DNA of 64,000 nt, from the NCBI GenBank assembly GCA_033811195.1, contig JAPXOZ010000001.1, positions 124,001-188,000 of the forward strand, written 5' to 3'. The translations under genes and the position numbers were made by a program. The DNA comes from Cacconaster sp033811195. GTDB lineage: Bacteria; Bacteroidota; Bacteroidia; Bacteroidales; UBA932. Positions within the stretch are counted from its first letter, which is position 1; the number at the start of each line of letters is the position of its first letter. Positions 9,024-17,398 of this stretch are shown here, piece by piece. The notes below the pieces were generated by a model that worked only from the letters and a program-made list of their open reading frames with translations, was not told the DNA's origin and ran no database searches.

Positions 9024-10070
9024 TTATATGAAGAGAGGAATTTTAACTGTGAAAAAACCATCCGAATCATCTATAATTATAGGAGAATTAAACAAAAGTC
9101 TGTACTGCTTGTCGATATTTTCGAGGCCCATCCCAACAGAGTGGTGGCCGGATTCAATTTTGAGATTGATCCGATTAGAGACTACCAGATGCTCTTGCTC
9201 CACTTTCACCTCTACCACCAGCGGCTCTGAGACCTTGACAATATTGTGTTTGACTGCATTTTCTATAAGAATCTGAATACTGCAGGGGACTATTCTGCTA
9301 CGAAGCCATTTTCTCTCCACATCTATCCTCACATCAAGAGCTTCGCCAAAGCGCTCTTTGATCAACCCTACGTAGAGCATCACAAAGTCGAGCTCATCCT
9401 CCAGTATTACCGTCTGGCGCGACTCCATACTCAGCTGGTAGCGATAAAGATCGGAGAGCTTTTTGACATAATCGGAAGCACGATCCTGATCCTCGTGAAT
9501 AAGGTAGTCGAGCACATTGAGGCTGTTGAATAGGAAATGTGGATTGAGTTGTGCTTTAAGCAGCTGATACTGGTAGTTGGCCTGACTGCGGAGCCTCACC
9601 TCGGTCGCGAGCTCACGCCTTCTCTTCCACCTGAGGTAGGAAAAAATATCTATTATCACTGTAACCAGGATATTGAAGAATAGAGCTACCACAAAGGAGA
9701 AGAAGAGTTGCTGGTTGAGAGTATCTCCTACTAAGTAATCCGAAGAGGTGAGTTGCATAAGAATGGCAGCCACAAACGCTATAAAACTGACTCCTCCCAG
9801 CTCCCAGAGTGTACGCGAAAGAAAAGAACGGCCATATGAAAAATATTCCACCAGAGTGCGTACCAGAATAAAATCCGCAATTAGCATCAGCAGAGTTAGT
9901 GCATAATTGCTCAACATACCCTTGAGGGTAAAAAAGAAGGATTGCCCTGTGCCTTGGGAAAAAACCGGAAGCAAATACTCGAATATCATTCTTGCAGCAA
10001 ACACAATCAGCGCCAGGATTACCACCGCCGCAAGATTGACATATCCGCTCCCCTTACGCTTCATATCCAT
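9024..10070 (-). CDS. LytS/YehU-type membrane sensor histidine kinase
   Basis: The 348-residue protein has four hydrophobic segments in the first 150 residues and a short basic linker. The HisKA-7TM/LytS-type dimerisation box AQLNPHFLFNSLNVLDYL follows, with the phospho-acceptor His near 178. The ATPase part has N-box ILIENAVKHN and G-box GMGLENIDKQY. The ATG at 10070 is preferred over a TTG one codon upstream. It gives a TGATG junction with the preceding gene, so translation is probably coupled. The kinase should autophosphorylate and pass phosphate to the LytTR regulator just downstream. There is no recognisable extracellular ligand domain, so the input may be membrane-borne or come from the small partner protein 10070-10453. 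Confidence 0.92.
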   Translation of the reverse strand: MDMKRKGSGYVNLAAVVILALIVFAARMIFEYLLPVFSQGTGQSFFFTLKGMLSNYALTLLMLIADFILVRTLVEYFSYGRSFLSRTLWELGGVSFIAFVAAILMQLTSSDYLVGDTLNQQLFFSFVVALFFNILVTVIIDIFSYLRWKRRRELATEVRLRSQANYQYQLLKAQLNPHFLFNSLNVLDYLIHEDQDRASDYVKKLSDLYRYQLSMESRQTVILEDELDFVMLYVGLIKERFGEALDVRIDVERKWLRSRIVPCSIQILIENAVKHNIVKVSEPLVVEVKVEQEHLVVSNRINLKIESGHHSVGMGLENIDKQYRLLFNSPIIIDDSDGFFTVKIPLFI

Positions 10071-10453
10071 CAACGATTTTTCCTAGCCACAACTAACACG
10101 GTGGCAAGTCCCAGAATCTCCGTGGTGACAAAAGTCACTATCATATTATTAAAGACACCCAAGGCGGGAAATGTCTTATGGAGATAATCCCCCACCGATG
10201 TGCCGAAATAGAATCCTGCAAAACAGCTGAGAAATGCCAGTCCCAGGAATACGTCGAGAGGACTACCATAGAAACGTATTAGACAGAATACCATTGCAAT
10301 GGTTAGTATGGTAAGAAAGAGACCGTCCCCCACTGAAGTGTCATGAAGCAAATAACATAGCAACGCATGCGCGAGTGCAAAAAGAAATATTATGAGATTG
10401 GCCTTGCCGAAATCTCTCCCGCCATTACCTGTCCTTTTGAATAATCCTCCCAT
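10070..10453 (-). CDS. Small four-helix membrane protein upstream of the LytS/LytTR pair
   Basis: The 127-residue protein starts with a short basic, glycine-rich tail (MGGLFKRTGNGGRDFGK). About four hydrophobic segments follow, spanning roughly 18-38, 45-63, 68-85 and 98-120. I do not recognise a family with certainty. Its stop overlaps the start of the histidine kinase by one base, so it is the first gene of a three-gene operon with the kinase and regulator. Likely roles are an accessory or sensory membrane partner of the kinase, by position only. Confidence 0.7.
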   Translation of the reverse strand: MGGLFKRTGNGGRDFGKANLIIFLFALAHALLCYLLHDTSVGDGLFLTILTIAMVFCLIRFYGSPLDVFLGLAFLSCFAGFYFGTSVGDYLHKTFPALGVFNNMIVTFVTTEILGLATVLVVARKNR

Positions 10454-10513
10454 ATAGTGACAAATTCATTATGAATTGTAAATATAACTATTTTTTTCCA
10501 AATAAAAGATGGC

Positions 10514-10521
10514 TATATTTG
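10514..10521 (+). promoter_or_regulatory. Bacteroidota -7 promoter element for the serine hydrolase gene
   Basis: TATATTTG matches TAnnTTTG exactly. A TTTT at 10491-10494 sits 19 nt upstream where TTTG is expected. Transcription would begin near 10526, which excludes the in-frame ATG at 10509 and supports the start at 10545. Confidence 0.65.
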
Positions 10522-10544
10522 TCCTCCGTAACAAACTATCCATG

Positions 10545-12074
10545 ATGAAACGATTGACAATTCTTCTCGTAGCCCTTATGTGGCTACCCCTTTCTTCTTT
10601 TGCTCAAAAGAATTTCTCTCAAGAGGACCTTTCCAACATTGAATCCTATATAGAACAGATCCGTACTGACTGGCAGATCCCAGGTATGGGCGTTTCCATA
10701 CTCAAGGATGGGGAACTTATTCTATGCAAGGGATTCGGAGTTAAAAACCTCGACAACCCTCTGGACACGGTAGACTCCCACACTTTATTCCAGATCGGAT
10801 CGGTCTCCAAGTCCTTTACCGCATATCTGCTGGCCACCCTAGTGGAAGAGGGGCTCATCAGCTGGGATAATACCGTTAAAGAGATACTCCCCGACTTTAA
10901 AATGTACGACTACTGGGTGACAGAGCACCTTCAGGTAAAGGATCTCACCTCTCACAAGACGGGTTTAGGAAGGCAGGTGGGAACTTATATCCCCAATCTG
11001 GGATACGACAGGGACGACATCTATAGAATGTTGGAACTTATCGAGCCTTCGTACACCTTCAGAGGCGCCTATCAATATAACAACATCACCTTTATCCCCG
11101 CTGCTAAAATCATCGAGAAGGTGACCGGCAAAAGCTGGGAAGATAATATCCGAGAACGCATTTTCGAGCCCCTCGGAATGATCGAATCCACCATCAACGG
11201 TGAAGGATTTGCGGAGGCTCAAAATGTGGCGCTCCCTTACGAATTCCTCTCCAAAGAGGGCAAGATGGTGATAAATCCTCTCTACGGTGAAGAACAGGCA
11301 CTCTGGTGGCTAACTGTCATAGGACCCGCCGGATCCATCTGTTGCCCTCCTTCGGACCTGATTAAATGGGCCCAATTCCAACTTGACAAGGGCAAAGTAG
11401 GGGACAAACAACTGATATCTAAGGAAAATATGGACTATCTCCATAGAGGAGTCACCATTACCTCCCAAAGTGAGTCCAAAACCACTCTCTATGGACACTG
11501 CTGGTTTATCGAGCAGAGCAAGAAAGGACGTATATTTTTTCACACAGGCACTACCTGGGGAATGACTACGTTGTGCGCATTCGTTCCTGAACTCAATCTT
11601 GGACTTACTATACAGGTCAATTCCGAAGCTCCAAGCGAGCCCCGCTATGCAATATTGCGCCGCCTGGTGGACCTTTGTCTTGACCTAGAAGACTATGACT
11701 ATAATGCGGAATTCTTGAAAGCGTGGTACGCCAATGCTGTCAAAAAGGCTGAAGAAGAGGCCAAAGCTGCTGCCGAAAAAGTGGTAGAACCTGCTCCGGA
11801 AGCAAAACTGCTTGTAGGAAAATATACTAAGGATCCTCTCTTCGGAGATGCATGGGTAACGCTGGAGAAGGGAAAACTCTACATTAAGATAGGAAAACAG
11901 GGTTGGAAACATGAAATGACACATGTCAGCGCCAACACCTATAAGTTCCGCTCTGATGGCACTGCCTTCGAGATTAAATTCAAATTTGAGGAGGGGCAAA
12001 AGAAGGCTGCATCATTTGAAGTTGACTTTAAGGAGGGTGAAAATTTCGGTCCCTGGACAAGATTAAGCAAATAA
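10545..12074 (+). CDS. Exported serine beta-lactamase-like hydrolase (class C/penicillin-binding fold)
   Basis: Starting at the ATG at 10545 the 509-residue protein has a signal peptide (MKRLTILLVALMWLPLSSFA). The catalytic SxxK tetrad is S86-V-S-K89 (QIGSVSKSF). A Tyr-x-Asn-type motif follows in GAYQYNNITF, and the third box is HTG (FFHTGTTWG) rather than KTG. These mark the beta-lactamase/DD-peptidase/esterase family PF00144. Residues about 395-509 form an extra C-terminal beta domain like DUF3471, joined by an alanine/glutamate-rich linker. The substrate cannot be told: D-amino-acid peptides, peptidoglycan or esters are all possible. A secreted PuuD-like amidohydrolase gene follows 15 nt later, so the pair may act on gamma-glutamyl or peptidoglycan peptides in the periplasm. 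That is inference. Confidence 0.88.
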   Translation: MKRLTILLVALMWLPLSSFAQKNFSQEDLSNIESYIEQIRTDWQIPGMGVSILKDGELILCKGFGVKNLDNPLDTVDSHTLFQIGSVSKSFTAYLLATLVEEGLISWDNTVKEILPDFKMYDYWVTEHLQVKDLTSHKTGLGRQVGTYIPNLGYDRDDIYRMLELIEPSYTFRGAYQYNNITFIPAAKIIEKVTGKSWEDNIRERIFEPLGMIESTINGEGFAEAQNVALPYEFLSKEGKMVINPLYGEEQALWWLTVIGPAGSICCPPSDLIKWAQFQLDKGKVGDKQLISKENMDYLHRGVTITSQSESKTTLYGHCWFIEQSKKGRIFFHTGTTWGMTTLCAFVPELNLGLTIQVNSEAPSEPRYAILRRLVDLCLDLEDYDYNAEFLKAWYANAVKKAEEEAKAAAEKVVEPAPEAKLLVGKYTKDPLFGDAWVTLEKGKLYIKIGKQGWKHEMTHVSANTYKFRSDGTAFEIKFKFEEGQKKAASFEVDFKEGENFGPWTRLSK

Positions 12075-12089
12075 TAAAACAGATATAAT

Positions 12090-12881
12090 ATGAAACGCAT
12101 TTCCATCTTTATGCTTACACTGCTCTTTGCAGTCTCACTTTTCGCACAATCGCCCATCATCGGTATCTCCTCATACAGAAGTGGTGCTTCCCATGTGGTC
12201 GGAAACACCTATGTCAATTCCGTCCGTATGGCCGGCGGAGTTCCCTTAATCATTCCCGTTACCACTGATGACGCACAGATAGAGGCTATACTCAATGCTA
12301 TTGACGGTCTTATAATGACTGGTGGCGAAGATTTTGATCCTCTCAAATGGTATGGAGAAGAACCCCTGAGAGCCAATGAAGAAATCGCCCCAGAAAGGGA
12401 TGAGTTTGACGTCAAACTCATTAGAGCTGCCGTAGCCAAAGGCATTCCCGTATTGGGAATCTGCCGTGGCCAGCAATTGATGAGTGTCGCTTTCGGTGGC
12501 TCACTCTACCAGGATATTCCTTCACAGGTCAAGAGCAGCTATGTCAAGCACAGACAAGGAAACACCCCCGGTTATTATGGTACACATACCATCTCCATTG
12601 AGAAGGGTTCCATACTGGCTGATGTGACAGGCAGCAACAAAGCTGTGGTCAATTCATTCCACCATCAGGCCATCAAAGCCATGCCTGCAGGATTTAAGGT
12701 GACAGCCAGATCGGCAGACGGAATAATTGAAGCTGTGGAAAGAGTAGCTCCTCTCAAGGGTTACGCTGATGGTGGCGCACTGATTTTCGGCACACAATTC
12801 CACCCCGAGATTATGACAAACGCCGGAAATCCCCTTTTTCTGGGACTCTTCCAAAAACTGGTCTCCGAAGCCTCAAAATAG
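12090..12881 (+). CDS. Exported class I glutamine amidotransferase-like hydrolase (peptidase C26, PuuD family)
   Basis: The 263-residue protein carries the C26 triad: nucleophile Cys125 in VLGICRGQQLMSV, and His/Glu in GTQFHPEI near the C-terminus. The IDGLIMTGGEDFDP loop is typical of gamma-glutamyl-gamma-aminobutyrate hydrolases. Cytoplasmic PuuD has no signal, but here the N-terminus is a clear signal peptide (MKRISIFMLTLLFAVSLFAQ), so it should act in the periplasm. It is probably co-transcribed with the preceding serine hydrolase. Its stop TAG is the beginning of a 98-nt heptamer array. Plausible substrates are gamma-glutamyl peptides or peptidoglycan-derived gamma-D-Glu compounds; the sequence does not decide. 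Confidence 0.88.
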   Translation: MKRISIFMLTLLFAVSLFAQSPIIGISSYRSGASHVVGNTYVNSVRMAGGVPLIIPVTTDDAQIEAILNAIDGLIMTGGEDFDPLKWYGEEPLRANEEIAPERDEFDVKLIRAAVAKGIPVLGICRGQQLMSVAFGGSLYQDIPSQVKSSYVKHRQGNTPGYYGTHTISIEKGSILADVTGSNKAVVNSFHHQAIKAMPAGFKVTARSADGIIEAVERVAPLKGYADGGALIFGTQFHPEIMTNAGNPLFLGLFQKLVSEASK

Positions 12882-12977
12882 TTCTGAGTTTCGAGTATGG
12901 AGTCTTGAGTTAGTCGAAAGCTCAAAACTAACTACTAAATAACTTACTCGAAACTACACACTCGGAACTCGGAACTG
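12880..12977. repeat. Heptanucleotide array with inverted arms between two convergent stop codons, 14 units
   Basis: Fourteen 7-mers fill the whole gap between two convergent genes. The left arm reads AGTTCTG, AGTTTCG, AGTATGG, AGTCTTG, AGTTAGT (12880-12914). The right arm reads CTTACTC, GAAACTA, CACACTC, GGAACTC, GGAACTG (12943-12977), the reverse-complement sense. The centre (12915-12942) is looser. The arms can pair, for example AGTTCTGAGTTTCGAGT with ACTCGGAACTCGGAACT, allowing mismatches. The first unit overlaps the upstream TAG, and the last ends 1 nt before the opposite stop. It may work as a two-way terminator, but neither side ends in a strong T run. Confidence 0.88.
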
Positions 12978-12978
12978 A

Positions 12979-14334
12979 TTAAATAAAATTCTTTATCACT
13001 TCGCGGGCTTGGGCGACTTTTTCTTCGAGAAGATCTATTGATGTTGCCTCACAGATAAAGCGGAGGTAGGGTTCGGTGTTGGATGGACGTATATTAAACC
13101 ACCACTGGGAGAATTCCACTCTGTAACCGTCAAAGTCATATGATGCTATCGGGCGTTCTTGAGATACAAAAAACTCACGTACGGCAACCATCGCATCTTC
13201 TTTTTTTGATATGGCAAAATTGATTTCACCGGAACCGAAGTAACCGTTTATCCTTTCGATAAGTTGTGATAGAGATACTCCCTTTCTCTTAAAGCGTGCA
13301 ATGACATTGAGCGCCAGAATGGCGGCTAAAAGGCCGCTATCCGAATAGAAAAAGTCCTTGAAGTAGTAGTGACCCGCCAATTCGCCCCCAAACAAGCCAT
13401 CAATCTCACGCAATTTTCGGGCTGCAAAGGCCCTACCTACTTTCCATGTGACAACCTGTGCGCCCATAGGTTCAAGATACTCTGCCACCGACTTGGAACT
13501 GCGTATATCCTGCAGCACAATAGGCTGCGCTCCATCATATCTCTCATCCTCCAAGAAATAGTGACCCAGAAGCGCAATAACCAAATCAGGTGAGATAAAA
13601 TTGCCTCTCTCATCCACAAACATAACTCTGTCAGCATCGCCGTCAAATATCACACCCACGTCACTGCGTTGTGTAATAACGGACTTTTGAAGTTCGATAA
13701 GATTTTCGGGCACGAGAGGATTGGGATCGTGATTGGGGAATGTGCCGTCTAACTCATCGAATAAATAAACAGGCTCTTCTCCGAAAATTTTTCTCGCAAA
13801 AAGGGCGGCCATACCATTGGAGATATCGATACTCATTTTCAAATCCGAAATATCCTCTTTTCTGGACTTCAAAAACGAGATGTATTCCTTGGAGATGTCA
13901 AACGGGATGACTTTACCGCGAGTTTCGGCCACAGGTGTCTCCCTACCCTCTTCTATCCATTGCTGTATGGTAGAAAGACCATTATCAAAACCAACAGGAA
14001 GAGCATTCTCGCAAGAGATCTTCATACCGTTGTACTCTTTAGGATTGTGAGAAGCGGTAATCTGTACCGAAGCCGGAAATCCGTGCCTTGCGGTACCAAA
14101 ATAAACAATCGGCGTAGTGCTCAGACCGAGGTCGTATACATCAGCTCCGGCATCGTTGATACCCTTTGCCACATATTCAAAAATCTCAGGCGAAGAGAGT
14201 CTGTCATCTCTGCCCACCAACACTTTGTCCGCATTCAGAAGAACCGGAATGAAATAACCCACCTTGTAGGCAAGGTATTTATCGAAATCCACATTATAGA
14301 TTCCGCGTATATCATAAGCGTGAAATGCTCCCAT
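12979..14334 (-). CDS. manB: Phosphomannomutase/phosphoglucomutase
   Basis: The 451-residue protein has the full set of alpha-D-phosphohexomutase landmarks. These are YDIRGIY at the N-terminus, the phosphoserine loop QITASHNPKEYNGMK, the magnesium loop FDGDADRVMFVDERG, the sugar-binding GELAGHYYFKDFFYSDSG and the phosphate-binding RPSNTEPYLRF. It interconverts hexose 1- and 6-phosphates in the cytoplasm and supplies mannose- or glucose-1-phosphate for nucleotide sugars. It is the last gene of a minus-strand run ruvX-def-manB, with 5 nt after def. Relative preference for mannose or glucose cannot be read from sequence alone. Confidence 0.9.
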   Translation of the reverse strand: MGAFHAYDIRGIYNVDFDKYLAYKVGYFIPVLLNADKVLVGRDDRLSSPEIFEYVAKGINDAGADVYDLGLSTTPIVYFGTARHGFPASVQITASHNPKEYNGMKISCENALPVGFDNGLSTIQQWIEEGRETPVAETRGKVIPFDISKEYISFLKSRKEDISDLKMSIDISNGMAALFARKIFGEEPVYLFDELDGTFPNHDPNPLVPENLIELQKSVITQRSDVGVIFDGDADRVMFVDERGNFISPDLVIALLGHYFLEDERYDGAQPIVLQDIRSSKSVAEYLEPMGAQVVTWKVGRAFAARKLREIDGLFGGELAGHYYFKDFFYSDSGLLAAILALNVIARFKRKGVSLSQLIERINGYFGSGEINFAISKKEDAMVAVREFFVSQERPIASYDFDGYRVEFSQWWFNIRPSNTEPYLRFICEATSIDLLEEKVAQAREVIKNFI

Positions 14335-14339
14335 AATTA

Positions 14340-14897
14340 TTATTTGTCTATTTTGACTCTATAGGATGTCGTGACGTTTCCTTTAGAAATATTATTGAGT
14401 TTGCTGCCGAGTATTTTCTTGCGAATAGGAGCAGCTCTGTCGGTAAAGACTACCCCGTCAAGATGGTCCATCTCATGCTGCAGCATCCTGGAGGCAAAAC
14501 CGTCGAATTCCTCCTCCTTCTCCTGAAAATTCTCATCGATGTATCTGATACGAACCACTTTAGGTCTGTCAATGTCGGCATCGATATTGGGAATACTCAA
14601 ACAACCTTCACTGTAGGTGCACATCTCCTCGCTTTTAAAAGTAAAAACAGGATTAATCATCCTACGAATGAAATCAGCAAGTTCGGGATAGCGGTCGGCC
14701 AAATCACTTCCGTCCACAATAAGAACTCTGAGAGAACGTCCCACCTGTGGTGCTGCAAGGCCACAACCATCTGCATTCCTCATGGTTTCATACATATCTT
14801 CCAAAAGCTTTGTAAGCTCTTCACGCTGTTCTATGTCTGCCTCTGCAGCCTTTTCTCGCAACACCTGGGATCCATATAAGTAAATCGGCAATATCAT
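14340..14897 (-). CDS. def: Peptide deformylase
   Basis: The 185-residue enzyme shows all three deformylase motifs: GCGLAAPQVG, EGCLSIP with the metal-binding Cys, and QHEMDHLDG with the two metal-binding His and catalytic Glu. It removes the formyl group from nascent chains at the ribosome. Length is standard. It lies between ruvX (17 nt upstream) and the phosphomannomutase, in the ruvX-def order common in Bacteroidota. Confidence 0.97.
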   Translation of the reverse strand: MILPIYLYGSQVLREKAAEADIEQREELTKLLEDMYETMRNADGCGLAAPQVGRSLRVLIVDGSDLADRYPELADFIRRMINPVFTFKSEEMCTYSEGCLSIPNIDADIDRPKVVRIRYIDENFQEKEEEFDGFASRMLQHEMDHLDGVVFTDRAAPIRKKILGSKLNNISKGNVTTSYRVKIDK

Positions 14898-14914
14898 ACT
14901 AGGTATCTTTTAGA

Positions 14915-15337
14915 TCATTTTTGTCTCTGTACCCTGTCTAAATAACTCTGCAAAATAATGGCGGCGCTAATCTTATCCACAAAGGACTTGTCACGACGGT
15001 CAGACTGTTTCATTCCTCCCTCAATCATTGCTCTATGGGCTAGCACTGAGGTAAAACGCTCATCTTCAAGCACAACAGGTATGGTGGGAAACTTTTTCTT
15101 GAGCAAATTGATAAAGGCCTGCACCAACGGTGCTGATTGTGAATTGGTGTTGTCCATATTTAAAGGAAAGCCCACCACAAAGAGTTCCACCTTTTGATTT
15201 TGAATGTAATTTTGAAGATAATCTATTATCTTTGCAGACGGAACAGTGTCAAGGGCTGACGCGAATATGCGTAACGGATCACTCACTGCGATGCCGGTAC
15301 GCTTGCTGCCGTAATCTATGCCTATTATCCTGTTCAT
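14915..15337 (-). CDS. ruvX: Putative pre-16S rRNA nuclease/Holliday junction resolvase YqgF family
   Basis: The 140-residue RNase-H-fold protein begins IIGIDYGSKRTGIAVSDP, the first catalytic strand with its Asp. Further family motifs are FVVGFPLNM and the ending DERFTSVLAHRAM plus DKISAAIILQSYL. The YqgF family matures the 5' end of 16S rRNA. It was first proposed as a Holliday junction resolvase. It leads the ruvX-def-manB run. A -7 element lies only a few bases before the ATG, so the transcript is probably leaderless. Confidence 0.93.
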   Translation of the reverse strand: MNRIIGIDYGSKRTGIAVSDPLRIFASALDTVPSAKIIDYLQNYIQNQKVELFVVGFPLNMDNTNSQSAPLVQAFINLLKKKFPTIPVVLEDERFTSVLAHRAMIEGGMKQSDRRDKSFVDKISAAIILQSYLDRVQRQK

Positions 15338-15341
15338 GATG

Positions 15342-15349
15342 CAAAGTTA
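15342..15349 (-). promoter_or_regulatory. -7 promoter element for ruvX
   Basis: On the minus strand the sequence reads TAACTTTG, an exact TAnnTTTG. The ATG begins at 15337, about where transcription should start, which implies a leaderless message. Confidence 0.6.
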
Positions 15350-15356
15350 ATGTTTT

Positions 15357-16208
15357 ATGGCACGTCAAAAAGAAAAATATGGTAAAAAGTTGAGATTTTC
15401 GATAATTAACGATGACTCTCACAAGGAGCTCTTCTCGTTCAGAACATCAAAAATCAACATTATACTGATCTCCATACTGGTATTGCTGGCAATTGTGGCA
15501 GGTACCTATCTACTCACTTCACGTACTTTAATAAGACAAACTATTCCAGGCTATCCCTCACCCGAAACCAGACGGATGGCAGTAGAGAATGCCATAAAAA
15601 TTGACTCTCTCGAAAGAGCAGTAGAGATGTGGGCATTCCAGGTGGCAAATATTCAAAGGATTGTCACCGGCAAGAAACCTCTTACACCTGACTCTCTCGG
15701 CTTGATTAAGGAATCACCCGTGATAGATGAAAGTCTAAGTGATATCTATTTCCGTAACGATTCACTTCTCAGAGAGGAAGTGCTTCGTCGTGAACAATAT
15801 GGTGTTTCTGGTATAAGGCAAGAGATTGAGCAGATCGAAGGACTGCACTTTTTCACCCCTGTAAGTGGTATAATTACAGATGAATACAACAAGGCAACAG
15901 GGCATCCATATATCGATATTGCCGCTCAGACCGGTACTATAGTGCACTCTGTACTCGACGGCACAGTTATATACGCTGGATGGAGTGATGACACCGGATA
16001 CACCCTCCAGATACAGCACAGCCATGATATTATATCCGTTTACAAGCACAATGAGCAGTTGCTCAAGTCAACCGGCGACAAAGTCAAGGCCGGTACTCCT
16101 GTAGCAATGGTAGGTAACACCGGCAAGCTCAGTACCGGCAGTCACCTCCACTTTGAGCTGTGGCACAAGGGAGAAGCGGTCGACCCAACCCTCTACATCA
16201 AATTTTAG
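15357..16208 (+). CDS. Membrane-anchored M23 (LytM-type) endopeptidase
   Basis: The 283-residue protein has a basic cytoplasmic tail, one transmembrane segment (about 30-52), a partly helical region with ENAIKIDSLERAVEMWAFQV, then a C-terminal M23 domain (about 165-283). The zinc ligands are present: HPYID (first His and Asp) and SHLHFELWH (HxH), so it should be catalytically active. M23 enzymes cut peptidoglycan cross-bridges in the periplasm. It precedes dxr by 3 nt and rseP after that, a gene order widely kept in Bacteroidales. The start is only 20 nt from the divergent ruvX start. Confidence 0.92.
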   Translation: MARQKEKYGKKLRFSIINDDSHKELFSFRTSKINIILISILVLLAIVAGTYLLTSRTLIRQTIPGYPSPETRRMAVENAIKIDSLERAVEMWAFQVANIQRIVTGKKPLTPDSLGLIKESPVIDESLSDIYFRNDSLLREEVLRREQYGVSGIRQEIEQIEGLHFFTPVSGIITDEYNKATGHPYIDIAAQTGTIVHSVLDGTVIYAGWSDDTGYTLQIQHSHDIISVYKHNEQLLKSTGDKVKAGTPVAMVGNTGKLSTGSHLHFELWHKGEAVDPTLYIKF

Positions 16209-16211
16209 CAG

Positions 16212-17378
16212 ATGGAGCAACGTAAAAGATCAGTAGCAATACTTGGATCCACGGGATCTATCGGCACGCAAACCCTTGATGTGATTTCTCGGAACAGCGA
16301 CCTATTTGAGGTGGATCTACTCACCGCCAACAACAATAGCAAGCTGCTGATAGAACAAGCACTCAGATTCAAGCCCAACAATGTGGTGATATGCAATCCC
16401 TCGAACTATGAGGAGGTCAAAAATGCACTTGTACCCCACTACATAAAAGTTTTTCAAGGAATGGATTCTATCTGCGACTTGGTTCAAAGTTCCACTGCAG
16501 ATATAGTTGTAACCGCAATGGTGGGATTTAGTGGCTTGCAGCCCACAATTTCCGCCATAAAGGCCGGTAAGGTCATAGCACTCTCCAATAAAGAAACGCT
16601 AGTTGCAGCCGGAGAAATCATCATGTCGCTGGCAAGGGAATACGGCAGTCCTATCATTCCGGTAGACTCAGAGCACTCCGCAATATTCCAGGCCCTGCAA
16701 GGAGAGTGCACCAGACCGGAAAAACTGCTACTGACAGCCTCCGGAGGTCCTTTTCTCCACACTCCAGTTGAGGAACTACACAAAGTAACACGCGATGAGG
16801 CCCTTAGGCATCCACGCTGGAAGATGGGCTCCAAGGTAACACTTGACTCAGCCACTCTGATGAACAAGGGCCTGGAGCTTATAGAGGCACGCTGGCTCTT
16901 TGATATTGAGCCAAATAGGATAGAAGTGATAATCCATCCGCAGAGCATCATCCATTCTATGGTACAATTTGAGGATGGATGCGTAATGGCACAACTCAGC
17001 TTACCCGACATGCGGTTGCCAATTCAATATGCTCTCTCTTACCCCTATCGCATTCCTCTGGATACTCCAAGGGTCAATTTCACCGAGTTAGCTGAACTGA
17101 CCTTCTGTAAGCCGGATACAGAGAGGTTTCCCTGTCTGGCTATCGCCGAAGAGTCTCTTCACCGAGGAGGCAATGCCACCTGTGCAATGAATGGAGCCAA
17201 TGAAATTGCGGTAGAAGCCTTTCTAAGAGAGGAAATAGGCTTTATGGAGATACCGGATGTAATCATCAAGGCGATTGCAAAGGTTCCATTTATCGAAAAG
17301 CCCACGCTAGAGGATATCTATTGCACAAATTTTGCAGCAAGAGAAGCTGCAAAACATATTATTCAAAACAAACACTGA
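16212..17378 (+). CDS. dxr: 1-deoxy-D-xylulose 5-phosphate reductoisomerase
   Basis: The 388-residue enzyme has the NADPH-binding GSTGSIGTQTLDV at the N-terminus, the family core ALSNKETLVAAGEI, the active-site PVDSEHSAIFQ, and LTASGGPF plus SKVTLDSATLMNKGLELIEA. It makes 2-C-methyl-D-erythritol 4-phosphate, the committed step of the non-mevalonate isoprenoid pathway. The later enzyme IspF is also in this window, at 51480-51956. It lies 3 nt after the M23 gene and 20 nt before rseP, so the three are probably co-transcribed. Confidence 0.97.
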   Translation: MEQRKRSVAILGSTGSIGTQTLDVISRNSDLFEVDLLTANNNSKLLIEQALRFKPNNVVICNPSNYEEVKNALVPHYIKVFQGMDSICDLVQSSTADIVVTAMVGFSGLQPTISAIKAGKVIALSNKETLVAAGEIIMSLAREYGSPIIPVDSEHSAIFQALQGECTRPEKLLLTASGGPFLHTPVEELHKVTRDEALRHPRWKMGSKVTLDSATLMNKGLELIEARWLFDIEPNRIEVIIHPQSIIHSMVQFEDGCVMAQLSLPDMRLPIQYALSYPYRIPLDTPRVNFTELAELTFCKPDTERFPCLAIAEESLHRGGNATCAMNGANEIAVEAFLREEIGFMEIPDVIIKAIAKVPFIEKPTLEDIYCTNFAAREAAKHIIQNKH

Positions 17379-17398
17379 CGAAATAGATTATAAATATA

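Noticed and set aside
16484..17011. 175-codon minus-strand frame inside dxr
   Set aside because: It is an antisense shadow of a conserved gene, with no domain and no promoter.
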